Part shown: piece by piece, positions 1 through 8,065 of the stretch
Layout: every line of letters begins with the position of its first letter
How positions within the stretch are numbered: position 1 is the first letter of the stretch
Source of the DNA: Bacteroidota bacterium
GTDB lineage: Bacteria > Bacteroidota > Bacteroidia > Bacteroidales > VadinHA17
Direction of reading: 5' to 3'
Assembly: GCA_022709665.1 (NCBI GenBank)
Contig: JAKLIJ010000005.1
Coordinates: 1-42,731 of the forward strand
Length of the DNA stretch: 42,731 nt
Notes under the pieces: generated by a model
Databases searched by the model: none
The model's input: only the letters and a program-made list of their open reading frames with translations
Told to the model about the DNA's origin: nothing
Made by a program: the position numbers and the translations under genes

Positions 1-275
1 GCAGTTTAGTCCCGAAAATTCGGGACTGGTTTAAGCCACTCACCCATCTCTCCAAATAACTTAATGGTGTTTCGGCAGTTTAGTCCCGAAAATTCGGGAC
101 TGGTTTAAGCCACTCACCCATCTCTCCAAATAACTTAATGGTGTTTCGGCAGTTTAGTCCCGAAAATTCGGGACTGGTTTAAGCCACTCACCCATCTCTC
201 CAAATAACTTAATGGTGTTTCGGCAGTTTAGTCCCGAAAATTCGGGACTGGTTTAAGCCACTCACCCATCTCTCC
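1..275. repeat. Tandem array of identical 74-bp repeats, 3.7 copies, cut by the window start
   Basis: Units begin at 1, 75, 149 and 223. The first three are complete and the last stops after 53 bases at 275. I see no difference between copies. Each copy holds a perfect inverted repeat, with arms AGTCCCGAA and TTCGGGACT separated by two A bases (8-27 in the first copy), followed by GGTTTAAGCC and a CT-rich segment. No ORF runs through the array. It lies downstream of rlmD. The array probably continues to the left. Identity between copies suggests recent expansion or gene-conversion-like homogenisation. The role is unknown. Confidence 0.95.
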
Positions 276-377
276 TGTTAAAGAAGCCGGCGACAAAAAT
301 AGGAAAACAAGTATTAACTTCAAAATATGAACCTATTATTTATCCCCACTTATAAAAGCCCTGGTACCCAACTGGTG
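276..377. other. Intergenic spacer between the repeat array and rlmD
   Basis: This is about 100 bases of AT-rich sequence. I see no convincing gene, hairpin terminator or promoter in it. A short plus-strand ORF starting at 327 runs antisense into rlmD and has no protein-like features. Confidence 0.6.
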
Positions 378-1790
378 TCATATTCTCTCCAGCAGAATAA
401 CATTCTCCACATGATGCGTATGCGGGAACATGTCAACAGGCTGAACCGCAGCCACCCTGTATTTCTCCGACATCAATCCGGCATCCCGCGCCTGTGTCGC
501 CGGATTACAGCTTATATATACTATCCTTGACGGACCGGCTGCAAGAATCTGGGCAATCACATCGGGGTGCATGCCGGCACGCGGCGGATCAGTAATAATC
601 ACATCGGGCCTGCCTTTTTCCTCAACAAATTTTTCATTAAGCAGCAGCCTGATATCTCCTGCATAGAACTCTGTGTTACCTCTATTGTTAATCCCCGAAT
701 TGATAAAAGCATCCTCAACCGCCTTTTCAATGTATTCCATCCCGACCACCTTCTTCGCCATCCCGGCAACATAACAGGCTATAGTTCCGGTTCCGGTATA
801 TAGGTCGTAGACCACCTCATTGCCTGTCAGTCCTGCAAATTCCCTGGCCGTTGCATAAAGCTTGCGGGCCTGCCCTGTGTTGGTCTGGTAAAAAGAAAGA
901 GGCCCTATTCTGAATTTCAACCCATCCATTTCCTCAATCAGGTGGTCGTCACCGCTGTAAAGAACCGCTTCCTGATCGGCAAGCGAATCATTCTTCTTTG
1001 AATTTATTATATAATATAAAGAAGTGATCTGAGGGAACTCCGTCCTTAGATGTTCCATCAGGCCGTTTATCCGGTCCCTTTCATCCATGAAAAAGACCAC
1101 AATCACCATCACGTTTCCGGAACTGGTGGTCCTGACAATAAGGTTTCGCAGAAAACCGCTCTGCTGCCGGAGGTTGAAGAATGCAAGGGATTTCCGGTGA
1201 GCATATCTCCTTACCGAATCCCTTATTGCATTCGAGGGTTCGGGCTGAAGATGACACTCCCTGATATCAAGTACCTTATCAAAGAGCCCTGGAATATGGA
1301 ATCCCAGCGCGTCCTCACTGACACGGTCGTTGTCAGAAACCAGCTCTTCCCTTGTAAGCCAGCGCCTGTCGGAAAATGTGAACTCAAGCTTGTTACGGTA
1401 ACGGTAGATATCTGATGATCCGAGTATAGGCCTGACTCCCGGAAGTTGCAGCTTCCCTATCCTTGTCAGACTGTCAACAACCTGTTTTTCCTTGAATTCC
1501 AGCTGCTTTTCATAAGGCAAATGCTGCCATTTGCAGCCCCCGCATACCCCGAAATGTACACATTGCGGAGCTATCCTGTCGGGGGAGTATTCATGGAACC
1601 TGATAACGGTTCCCTCCATAAACTTCCTTCTCTTCTTCCTGACCCTGATATCTACAACATCTCCCGGTATAAGCATCGGAACAAAGACCACCTGGCCCTC
1701 AAGTCTGGCTATTGCATTCCCTTCCGCTCCAACATCGCTGATTTTTACCCTTTCCAGTATCGGGTGTTCCCTGTTTCGTCCCACTATCAA
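378..1790 (-). CDS. rlmD: 23S rRNA (uracil-5-)-methyltransferase, RlmD/RumA family
   Basis: SAM-dependent enzyme of the TrmA/RlmD family that makes 5-methyluridine in RNA, most likely 23S rRNA. The 470-residue protein starts with a TRAM-like RNA-binding segment (about 10-65). It then has cysteines C77, C83 and C86 (CX5CX2C) plus C179, the layout of the family [4Fe-4S] site. The SAM-binding motif DLYTGTGT is near residue 329. The catalytic end has DPPRAG (401-406) and the nucleophile C428 in YISCNPATQARD. Length is normal. A family-level call is safe; the exact target uridine (1939 versus 747 or a tRNA site) cannot be read from sequence. It is separated by 22 bp from the lipase-like gene upstream on the same strand. 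Confidence 0.9.
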   Translation of the reverse strand: MIVGRNREHPILERVKISDVGAEGNAIARLEGQVVFVPMLIPGDVVDIRVRKKRRKFMEGTVIRFHEYSPDRIAPQCVHFGVCGGCKWQHLPYEKQLEFKEKQVVDSLTRIGKLQLPGVRPILGSSDIYRYRNKLEFTFSDRRWLTREELVSDNDRVSEDALGFHIPGLFDKVLDIRECHLQPEPSNAIRDSVRRYAHRKSLAFFNLRQQSGFLRNLIVRTTSSGNVMVIVVFFMDERDRINGLMEHLRTEFPQITSLYYIINSKKNDSLADQEAVLYSGDDHLIEEMDGLKFRIGPLSFYQTNTGQARKLYATAREFAGLTGNEVVYDLYTGTGTIACYVAGMAKKVVGMEYIEKAVEDAFINSGINNRGNTEFYAGDIRLLLNEKFVEEKGRPDVIITDPPRAGMHPDVIAQILAAGPSRIVYISCNPATQARDAGLMSEKYRVAAVQPVDMFPHTHHVENVILLERI

Positions 1791-1812
1791 AATTATTATA
1801 TTGAAAAACTGA

Positions 1813-3039
1813 TCAGTTATCCCTTAAGTTTATTAAGAATTTCAGACCCTCAACCATGAAAGGTACCACTGCATCACCGTGATCCAGACCGGGAAGAATC
1901 ATTTTCGTACAAGTCGCTTCCGATGTTCCGTTAAGTATCAAAAGATTGTAAAGATCCTCGGTATTTGATACACTGACCTGAGTATCAGCATCCCCATGAA
2001 TAAACAGTAACGGAATTTCAGATTTGTAAGCATAAGAGCTGTTCCAGACCAGCGAACCGTCAACAGTCGAGAAATCTGCATAGTGATAGTTATTCCTGAA
2101 TTCATCAGTAAGAAGATCCGGGATGGAAGTAGTCAGTGCGGAATTAATTTCGACTATCGAATGATTCCCGTCATATAAATGACTCAGTCCTGATGCATAA
2201 GGCTCCTTAAGCAATTCATCAACTGAATTTTCGATATAGCCGTAGTAAGTATAAGCATTTATAATATAACCGATATATGCCGGGACCGGGTAAGACGGGG
2301 CTGAAACCAGATTTGACATCATCTTCGACAGATCATAGGGTCCCGCACCGCAGACGCTTCCTTTCAGATTCAGGTCATAGGATGAATGAAGCAGTTCGAG
2401 ATCAGTGTGGGCATTGAAAGTAGCCAGGCCTCCCTGTGAATAACCAATCAGATAACATTCATTTTTGACTGAGATGCCGTCAAACTCATTTTCAGCCTCT
2501 GAAACAGCCTGGATCATCCGGATAACAGCTTCATTTGTAGGTACCTTCAGAAGATAAGGATGGGGAATGCCGGAAGAGCTGCCGAAACCCGGGTAATCGG
2601 GGATCACGACCACGAATCCCATCGAAGCCACAAATTCAAGTAATTGAAATGAGTAAGCAGCGGGATTCTCACTGGGGCATTCCGAATTTAAAGTATTTGT
2701 ACCATTCTGAAAACTTAATACAGGATACTCACCCGGTGTTCCCGGAACTGAAACCAAACCCGATACCTCAATAGTTTTGCCTTTGACAACACTCCTGTAT
2801 GTAATCCTGTACACCTTTACTCCGCCTGATACATAAGCTTCAAGCTCAGAAAGCCCCGGGTACGAGGAGGCTGCAACACTCAGGATACCGGTAATATATT
2901 CCTCCGGATACTCTCCGACAGGCTCCTTTCCTGTAAAATATCTATAATCGGGCCTGTCATCCCTGCTGCAGGAATAAACTGCAATTCCCGCAATGATCAG
3001 AACCAGGCTCAGCCTGAAATATGTTTTTTTGAAAGCCAT
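1813..3039 (-). CDS. Secreted alpha/beta-hydrolase lipoprotein, secretory-lipase-like
   Basis: Predicted exported alpha/beta-hydrolase, probably an esterase or lipase. The N-terminus has a hydrophobic signal ending in a lipobox-like AVYSC (C24), so it should be lipid-anchored. The nucleophile elbow is GYSQGG with S201. D352 in HGDAD and H387 in LDHGD complete a plausible triad, and IPDYPGFG (147-154) fits the oxyanion region. I chose the ATG at 3039 (408 aa): the longer frame would begin with a TTG nine bases upstream. The substrate is unknown, and acyl-peptide or carbohydrate ester cleavage is possible. A TAnnTTTG box at 3172-3165 on this strand may drive it. Confidence 0.8.
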   Translation of the reverse strand: MAFKKTYFRLSLVLIIAGIAVYSCSRDDRPDYRYFTGKEPVGEYPEEYITGILSVAASSYPGLSELEAYVSGGVKVYRITYRSVVKGKTIEVSGLVSVPGTPGEYPVLSFQNGTNTLNSECPSENPAAYSFQLLEFVASMGFVVVIPDYPGFGSSSGIPHPYLLKVPTNEAVIRMIQAVSEAENEFDGISVKNECYLIGYSQGGLATFNAHTDLELLHSSYDLNLKGSVCGAGPYDLSKMMSNLVSAPSYPVPAYIGYIINAYTYYGYIENSVDELLKEPYASGLSHLYDGNHSIVEINSALTTSIPDLLTDEFRNNYHYADFSTVDGSLVWNSSYAYKSEIPLLFIHGDADTQVSVSNTEDLYNLLILNGTSEATCTKMILPGLDHGDAVVPFMVEGLKFLINLRDN

Positions 3040-3164
3040 ACAATCCAAAATTTATGCATGTCACCCCGGCAGCCTGATTCCCCCTGTCCTTTTCAACCAA
3101 CAGAAAATTACAGTTAAAGAAAAAGATCAGGCGCCTCATGGAAGGCTGCTTTAACTTCAGGTGT

Positions 3165-3226
3165 CAAAGATAGTTCTTATTGACATAAGCGCATATTTTA
3201 TGCCTGCCATACTTTTCCTATCTTTG
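3165..3226. promoter_or_regulatory. Divergent promoter region with two TATCTTTG -7 boxes
   Basis: TATCTTTG is at 3172-3165 on the minus strand, facing the lipase gene, and at 3219-3226 on the plus strand, facing the ABC-F gene. Both match the Bacteroidota -7 consensus TAnnTTTG. With one flanking base they form a perfect 9-bp inverted repeat (CAAAGATAG / CTATCTTTG). A clear -33 TTG was not found for either. Confidence 0.5.
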
Positions 3227-3245
3227 CTCAATTTTAAGGAATCAA

Positions 3246-5207
3246 ATGGTTTCGGTACAGAATCTGACTGTCTCATTCGGGAGCTTTGACCTGCTCGACG
3301 ATATTTCGTTCCTGGTGAACGAACAGGACAGAATAGGCCTGACAGGAAAAAACGGCGCCGGTAAAACAACACTTCTGAAAGTCATTTCAGGCGGTCTCAG
3401 TCCATCCAAAGGCAGGGTCGACAGACCAAAAGAGGTTACAATCGGCTACCTTCCACAGCAAATGAGTGTAAGTGATTCCACCACAGTGCTGAATGAAACC
3501 CTCTCGGCCTTTTCGGAGCTGCTGGCGCTGTCGGAGGAAATTGAAAGATGCACTACTGAGATCGCCACCAGGGAAGACTTTCACTCACAGGACTACCTTG
3601 ACCTCTGCGACAGGCTTACCGAAACAGAAGAAAAATACAGGATCCTGGGGGGTGGAAATTATATGGCTGAAACGGAGCAGACTCTTGCCGGACTGGGATT
3701 TGAAAGAAAGGACTACAACAGAGCCACAAGGGAACTGAGCGGAGGATGGCGGATGAGGATAGAACTGGCAAAACTGATTCTCAAAAGACCATCGCTTATT
3801 CTTCTTGACGAACCCACAAACCATCTTGACATAGAATCGATACAATGGCTTGAAACCTTCCTTTCAGGCTATCCGGGAGCCGTGATGCTGGTGTCGCACG
3901 ACAGGGCTTTTCTGGATAATGTTACCAACAGGACCATTGAAATATCACTGGGAAAGGTATATGACTACAGGGTGCCCTGGTCAGAATACGTTGCGCTCAG
4001 GGAAGAACGAAGAACCCAGCAGATCGCATCTTACAGGAACCAGCAGAAAATGATCGAGGACACCGAACGGTTTATTGAGCGCTTCAGGTACAAGGCGACA
4101 AAAGCCGTACAGGTCCAGTCGAAAATAAAACAACTGGATAAGATAGAGCGTATTGAGGTCGACGAGGAAGACAACTCAGCGATAAAGCTCCGGTTTCCTC
4201 CTGCGCCAAGGTCAGGGACAGTAGTTGTTGAAGCCCGCAGCCTGTCGAAAAGCTTTGGCATACACCACGTCCTGAACAAGGTATCTTTAGTTATCACCAG
4301 AGGAGAAAAGGTGGCCTTCGTTGGCAGAAACGGAGAAGGTAAAACCACATTTTCCAGGGTCATTATAGGTGAACTCGGGTTTGAAGGATCGCTTAAAATT
4401 GGTCATAACGTAAGGATAGGATATTTTGCCCAGAATCAGGATGAATTGCTGGACGAGAACCTCACAGTGCTGGAAACCATCGACAATGTGGCTAAGGGAG
4501 ATATCCGGACAAAGATAAGAGACATGCTCGGCGCTTTTCTGTTCGGAGGGGAAGATGTCGACAAGAAAGTGAAGGTTCTGTCGGGAGGGGAACGTTCCAG
4601 GCTAGCCCTGGTAAAACTTCTCCTGGAACCATTCAACCTTCTCGTGCTCGACGAACCCACCAACCATCTCGACATGCGGTCCAAAGATATCCTGAAACAG
4701 GCCCTTCTGTCGTATGATGGCACGTTAATTGTGGTTTCCCACGACAGGGATTTCCTCGACGGGCTGGTCGCAAAAGTGTTTGAATTCAGGCACAACAGGA
4801 TAAAAGAACACCTGGGAGGCATTTATGATTTTCTGAGAAACAAGAAGATCGCAAACCTGAAAGAAATTGAGAGGAAGGACAGGGCTTTGTCCGCCACAGG
4901 AAAAGAAGATGCATCTTCAAGCAAAATGAAGTATCTTGAAAAAAAAGAATATGACAGAAATCTCCGGAAACTAAGAAAAAGACTCGAAGATTCAGAAAAA
5001 AGAATAGGGGAAATGGAAGACGAACTGTCTGAAATCGACAGGAAACTGATGAACAATCCCGATCCGGCCTTCAGTGAGACATTATATAAAAGGTATGAAG
5101 AACTGAAAGGAGACCTTGACTCGGAAATGAATAACTGGACAGATTATTCTCATGAAGTCGAGGAATTTGAAAAAAAAGCCGATGCTAATGGAATATCCGA
5201 AGCTTGA
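3246..5207 (+). CDS. ABC-F family ATPase (Uup/YheS/EttA-like)
   Basis: Soluble ABC protein with two nucleotide-binding domains and no membrane segments, the ABC-F architecture that acts on ribosomes. Domain 1 has Walker A GKNGAGKTT (34-42), signature LSGGW and Walker B LLDEPTNHLD. Domain 2 has GRNGEGKTT, LSGGE and VLDEPTNHLD. Both have the SHDR switch motif. A charged inter-domain linker follows domain 1, and the last ~100 residues are Lys/Glu-rich and likely coiled coil, as in Uup and YheS types. Start at ATG 3246 follows AAGGAA. The 3' end overlaps the thioesterase gene by 26 bp, suggesting translational coupling. Whether it gives antibiotic resistance or housekeeping translation rescue cannot be told; resistance is not implied. 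Confidence 0.9.
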   Translation: MVSVQNLTVSFGSFDLLDDISFLVNEQDRIGLTGKNGAGKTTLLKVISGGLSPSKGRVDRPKEVTIGYLPQQMSVSDSTTVLNETLSAFSELLALSEEIERCTTEIATREDFHSQDYLDLCDRLTETEEKYRILGGGNYMAETEQTLAGLGFERKDYNRATRELSGGWRMRIELAKLILKRPSLILLDEPTNHLDIESIQWLETFLSGYPGAVMLVSHDRAFLDNVTNRTIEISLGKVYDYRVPWSEYVALREERRTQQIASYRNQQKMIEDTERFIERFRYKATKAVQVQSKIKQLDKIERIEVDEEDNSAIKLRFPPAPRSGTVVVEARSLSKSFGIHHVLNKVSLVITRGEKVAFVGRNGEGKTTFSRVIIGELGFEGSLKIGHNVRIGYFAQNQDELLDENLTVLETIDNVAKGDIRTKIRDMLGAFLFGGEDVDKKVKVLSGGERSRLALVKLLLEPFNLLVLDEPTNHLDMRSKDILKQALLSYDGTLIVVSHDRDFLDGLVAKVFEFRHNRIKEHLGGIYDFLRNKKIANLKEIERKDRALSATGKEDASSSKMKYLEKKEYDRNLRKLRKRLEDSEKRIGEMEDELSEIDRKLMNNPDPAFSETLYKRYEELKGDLDSEMNNWTDYSHEVEEFEKKADANGISEA

Positions 5208-5949
5208 AAAAGAATATCACGTTCATGTTTATGACACCGGTCCGGACGGACGGCTGAGCCTTTATTCCCTTTTCAATTACTTTCAGGATATTGCATCCGA
5301 TCATGCCGTCCTTCTGGGGTATGGAAGAGATGAACTGCTGAAACAGAATCATTTCTGGGTGCTTTCAAGGATTTATGCCGAGATTGATAACCTTCCGGAG
5401 TGGGAAGAGACAATCAGACTCACATCGTGGCCCAGGGGAACCGATAAGCTTTTTGCCATCAGGGATTTTGAGATGAGATCTGCCGGGGGGCAACGGCTGG
5501 CCCGCGCCACTTCTTCGTGGTTGATAATCGACAGGGACAGCAAGCGTATACAAAGGCCCGACAACAACCTGACAAGGCTCAACTCAGATCCCGGGGAGGG
5601 AAACGGGATACTGAGGAATGCCGGAAAAATTGAGGCTGCACTTCCCGGCGGTAAAACCACTCAGCCCTTCAAGGTAAAAATAAGCGATCTCGACGTAAAC
5701 CATCACACCAACAATACCAGTTACCTTCGGTGGGTAAGCGACACATACGATCTTGATTTCATCCTGCGGAATATACCTGAATCGGTTGAAATCAACTATC
5801 TTTCCGAATCAAGGTTCGATGATACAGTAGAAATACTTACTTCAGTCAGCGATGAAGATGCCGGCCTGTTCAGCCATTCAGCTCTCAGACCTGCCGGCAG
5901 CTCCGAACTTTGCAGAGTCAGAATACATTGGAAAAGAATACTTTCATAA
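5182..5949 (+). CDS. Acyl-ACP thioesterase, FatA/FatB family
   Basis: Double hot-dog thioesterase predicted to release fatty acids from acyl-ACP. The 255-residue protein starts at ATG 5182, inside the end of the ABC-F gene; a second in-frame ATG is at 5188. An earlier ATG in this frame (5152) would only add a Lys-rich tail. The second hot-dog carries DLDVNHHTNNTSYLRW (169-184), the family signature with N173 and H175. E209 is followed by S210, where plant enzymes have Glu-Cys; the once-proposed catalytic Cys is therefore Ser. The family call is strong from the motif and length. It is the second gene of a compact run with ABC-F, GWxTD lipoprotein and rlmB. Confidence 0.85.
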   Translation: MLMEYPKLEKEYHVHVYDTGPDGRLSLYSLFNYFQDIASDHAVLLGYGRDELLKQNHFWVLSRIYAEIDNLPEWEETIRLTSWPRGTDKLFAIRDFEMRSAGGQRLARATSSWLIIDRDSKRIQRPDNNLTRLNSDPGEGNGILRNAGKIEAALPGGKTTQPFKVKISDLDVNHHTNNTSYLRWVSDTYDLDFILRNIPESVEINYLSESRFDDTVEILTSVSDEDAGLFSHSALRPAGSSELCRVRIHWKRILS

Positions 5950-5968
5950 AAATAAACAAGACAGGAAA

Positions 5969-7309
5969 ATGAACCGGATCAATCATTTTGAATTTTACAG
6001 GGCATGGATTTTTGCCGGGCTCATCCTAATGATTATGGCTTCATGCGGTGTTTCAAGAAATGCGGCAGTCGACACCAAGGACCTATCCTATCTGTATAAT
6101 CCGACCAAGAGTTCATTCAGGCCGGGGTTCAGTGTTTACAACGAATCCGATAACCTGTCTGTACTTACAGTAAGGCTCCCGGCTTCAAGTCTTTTTTTCT
6201 CAGAGGCTAATTCCAGAGGAATTCCCATTGCCCAGGTAATGGTTACAGTCAAATTATTCAATATCACCGGTGGAAGGACCCTTGCCGACACTGCCTTCAC
6301 CGACCTCGACATTATCAGGGAAGAAGGCCGTCAGGAATACCTGTACAAGCTTCCTCTCAAAGTGGAGCCCGGAACCGAATACAACGCAGAAGTCAAAATC
6401 CTCGATAAGCTGAAAGCAGAGGTTGTCCAGTCGTTTGTATCCTTCAATACCACATCCGTAAGTAACAGGTATAATTTCATCGTAAGAGGCCATGCAGGAA
6501 AAAATGAGATAATCAGCCCGGTGGTCAGGCCCAATCAGTTTGTAAATCTCCTCTACCCGAAACGGCAACCCGACAGCCTGATCATCTCAGTATTTAAACC
6601 GCTGTCAGAAGTACCTTACCCCCCTTCAATACTTCTTCCCGAAAAAATCATCGACTACGAACCCGACACAGTAATAGCGATCGTTTATTCCGATACCCTT
6701 CCTCTCATGTTCCCTGACGAGGGAGTATTTTTCTGCGCTCCTGAAAGGGACTCCGAGGAGGGATTCACCTTTCTCAACTTCGGGCCTGGTTTTCCGGCAA
6801 TGAATGATCCCGAACTTATGATCCGGCCTCTTGCCTACCTGGCCTCAGAAGATGAAATGAATGCCATGCGTTCATCCGACAGGCCAAAACTCGCACTGGA
6901 TGAGTTCTGGCTGAAATGTGGCGGCAATGTCGACAGATCGAGGGAACTGATCCGAATATTCTATACAAGGATACTATACGCTAACCAATATTTCACATCG
7001 TTCAAGGAAGGATGGAGAACGGAAAGGGGAATGATATACACCATTTACGGTCCGCCCGACAAAGTATATAAAAACTCTGAAGAAGAAAGCTGGGGCTACA
7101 GGAGGCCAGTCCTTAAATCGACATGGGGAGGAAGGGTACATCTTCAGGAACAATATCTGTTCTTCAACTTCAAACAAAGGAAAAGCCGTTTTTCAGACAA
7201 CGACTTCTACCTCAGCCGCAGCGAGACATTGGTTTCATACTGGGACAGGGCGGTTGCCAGCTGGAGAAAAGGACTTGTCTTCAGACTCGACAATCCTGAG
7301 GATCTTTAA
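5969..7309 (+). CDS. GWxTD-domain lipoprotein
   Basis: Predicted lipoprotein of about 446 residues, starting at ATG 5969 after AGGAAA. The signal ends in a lipobox-like IMASC (Cys about residue 26). The middle of the protein is beta-rich, and the C-terminal third has the GWxTD-type domain: GGNVDRSRELIRIFYTRI, then FKEGWRTERGMIYTIYGPP. Here the eponymous motif reads GWRTE, with Glu for Asp. The domain is widespread in Bacteroidota and its biochemical role is not established. The gene is 19 bp after the thioesterase and 9 bp before rlmB, so probably cotranscribed. A longer in-frame reading from 5852 would overlap the thioesterase end and bury the signal peptide. Confidence 0.85.
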   Translation: MNRINHFEFYRAWIFAGLILMIMASCGVSRNAAVDTKDLSYLYNPTKSSFRPGFSVYNESDNLSVLTVRLPASSLFFSEANSRGIPIAQVMVTVKLFNITGGRTLADTAFTDLDIIREEGRQEYLYKLPLKVEPGTEYNAEVKILDKLKAEVVQSFVSFNTTSVSNRYNFIVRGHAGKNEIISPVVRPNQFVNLLYPKRQPDSLIISVFKPLSEVPYPPSILLPEKIIDYEPDTVIAIVYSDTLPLMFPDEGVFFCAPERDSEEGFTFLNFGPGFPAMNDPELMIRPLAYLASEDEMNAMRSSDRPKLALDEFWLKCGGNVDRSRELIRIFYTRILYANQYFTSFKEGWRTERGMIYTIYGPPDKVYKNSEEESWGYRRPVLKSTWGGRVHLQEQYLFFNFKQRKSRFSDNDFYLSRSETLVSYWDRAVASWRKGLVFRLDNPEDL

Positions 7310-7318
7310 TATAATCAA

Positions 7319-8065
7319 ATGAAAGAAAGCGATTGCATCTACGGCCTGAGGCCGGTTATCGAGGCTATCAGGGCCGGGAAACAGATCGACCGCCTGCTGA
7401 TACGGCAGGGACTTCAGGGCGCCCTTTACCACGAACTGATGACCGAGGTACGTGACCATAAAATCATATTCCAGATAGTGCCGCTGGAAAGAATAGAACT
7501 TGTCACCAGGAAAAACCACCAGGGTGTGCTTGCATGGCTCTCACTTATTGAATTCCAGTCGGTGGAGAACCTTCTTCCAATGATCTTCGAGAAGGGGGAG
7601 GATCCGCTTATCATAGCCCTTGACGGAGTTTCGGATGTAAGAAACTTCGGAGCTATTGTAAGAAGCGCAGAATGTCTTGGAGCACATGCAGTTGCGATAC
7701 CAGCCAGAGGATCCGCCCGAATAACCGCCGATGCAGTCAAAACATCGGCCGGAGCTCTGCATACTCTCCCTGTGTGCAGGGAAGCAAGCATTGTCAGGGC
7801 TGTTCAGTTCCTGAAGGAATCAGGCCTGAAAGTCATAACAGCCGGAGAGAAATCGGGAGACATTGTTTCAGAAGCTGATCTTTCAGGTCCTGCCGTTGTG
7901 ATTATGGGTTCCGAAGACAAGGGGATAAGCAGGGAACTTGTTGCACTGGCCGACCGCCAGGTAAGAATACCAATGAAGGGGGAGATCAGTTCACTAAATG
8001 TATCAGTGGCCGCAGGAATTCTTCTCTATGAAATAGCCAGGCAAAGATCGCAGATCAGCCGATAA
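7319..8065 (+). CDS. rlmB: 23S rRNA (guanosine-2'-O-)-methyltransferase, RlmB-like (SpoU family)
   Basis: SPOUT-fold SAM-dependent 2'-O-methyltransferase, expected to modify G2251 (E. coli numbering) of 23S rRNA. The 248 residues comprise an N-terminal substrate-binding domain (CIYGLRPVIEAI) and a C-terminal catalytic knot. The three SpoU motifs are DGVSDVRNFGAIVRSAECLGA, VIMGSEDKGIS and IPMKGEISSLNVSVAAGI. All key residues (Asn and Arg of motif 1, Glu of motif 2, Ser-Leu-Asn of motif 3) are present. Its last 11 bases overlap the 3' end of the convergent transaldolase gene. TrmH-type paralogs are the alternative, but length and N-terminal domain favour RlmB. Confidence 0.88.
   Translation: MKESDCIYGLRPVIEAIRAGKQIDRLLIRQGLQGALYHELMTEVRDHKIIFQIVPLERIELVTRKNHQGVLAWLSLIEFQSVENLLPMIFEKGEDPLIIALDGVSDVRNFGAIVRSAECLGAHAVAIPARGSARITADAVKTSAGALHTLPVCREASIVRAVQFLKESGLKVITAGEKSGDIVSEADLSGPAVVIMGSEDKGISRELVALADRQVRIPMKGEISSLNVSVAAGILLYEIARQRSQISR

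Noticed and set aside
1..275. CRISPR array
   Set aside because: The whole 74-bp unit is identical between copies, with no variable spacers, and no cas genes are near.
327..530. Short plus-strand ORF upstream of and antisense to rlmD
   Set aside because: It overlaps the conserved C-terminal catalytic region of rlmD, and its translation has no protein-like pattern.
3246..5207. Antibiotic-resistance ABC-F determinant
   Set aside because: The protein has the general ABC-F layout, but nothing in sequence or context points to a resistance subfamily; a housekeeping Uup/YheS-like role is at least as likely.
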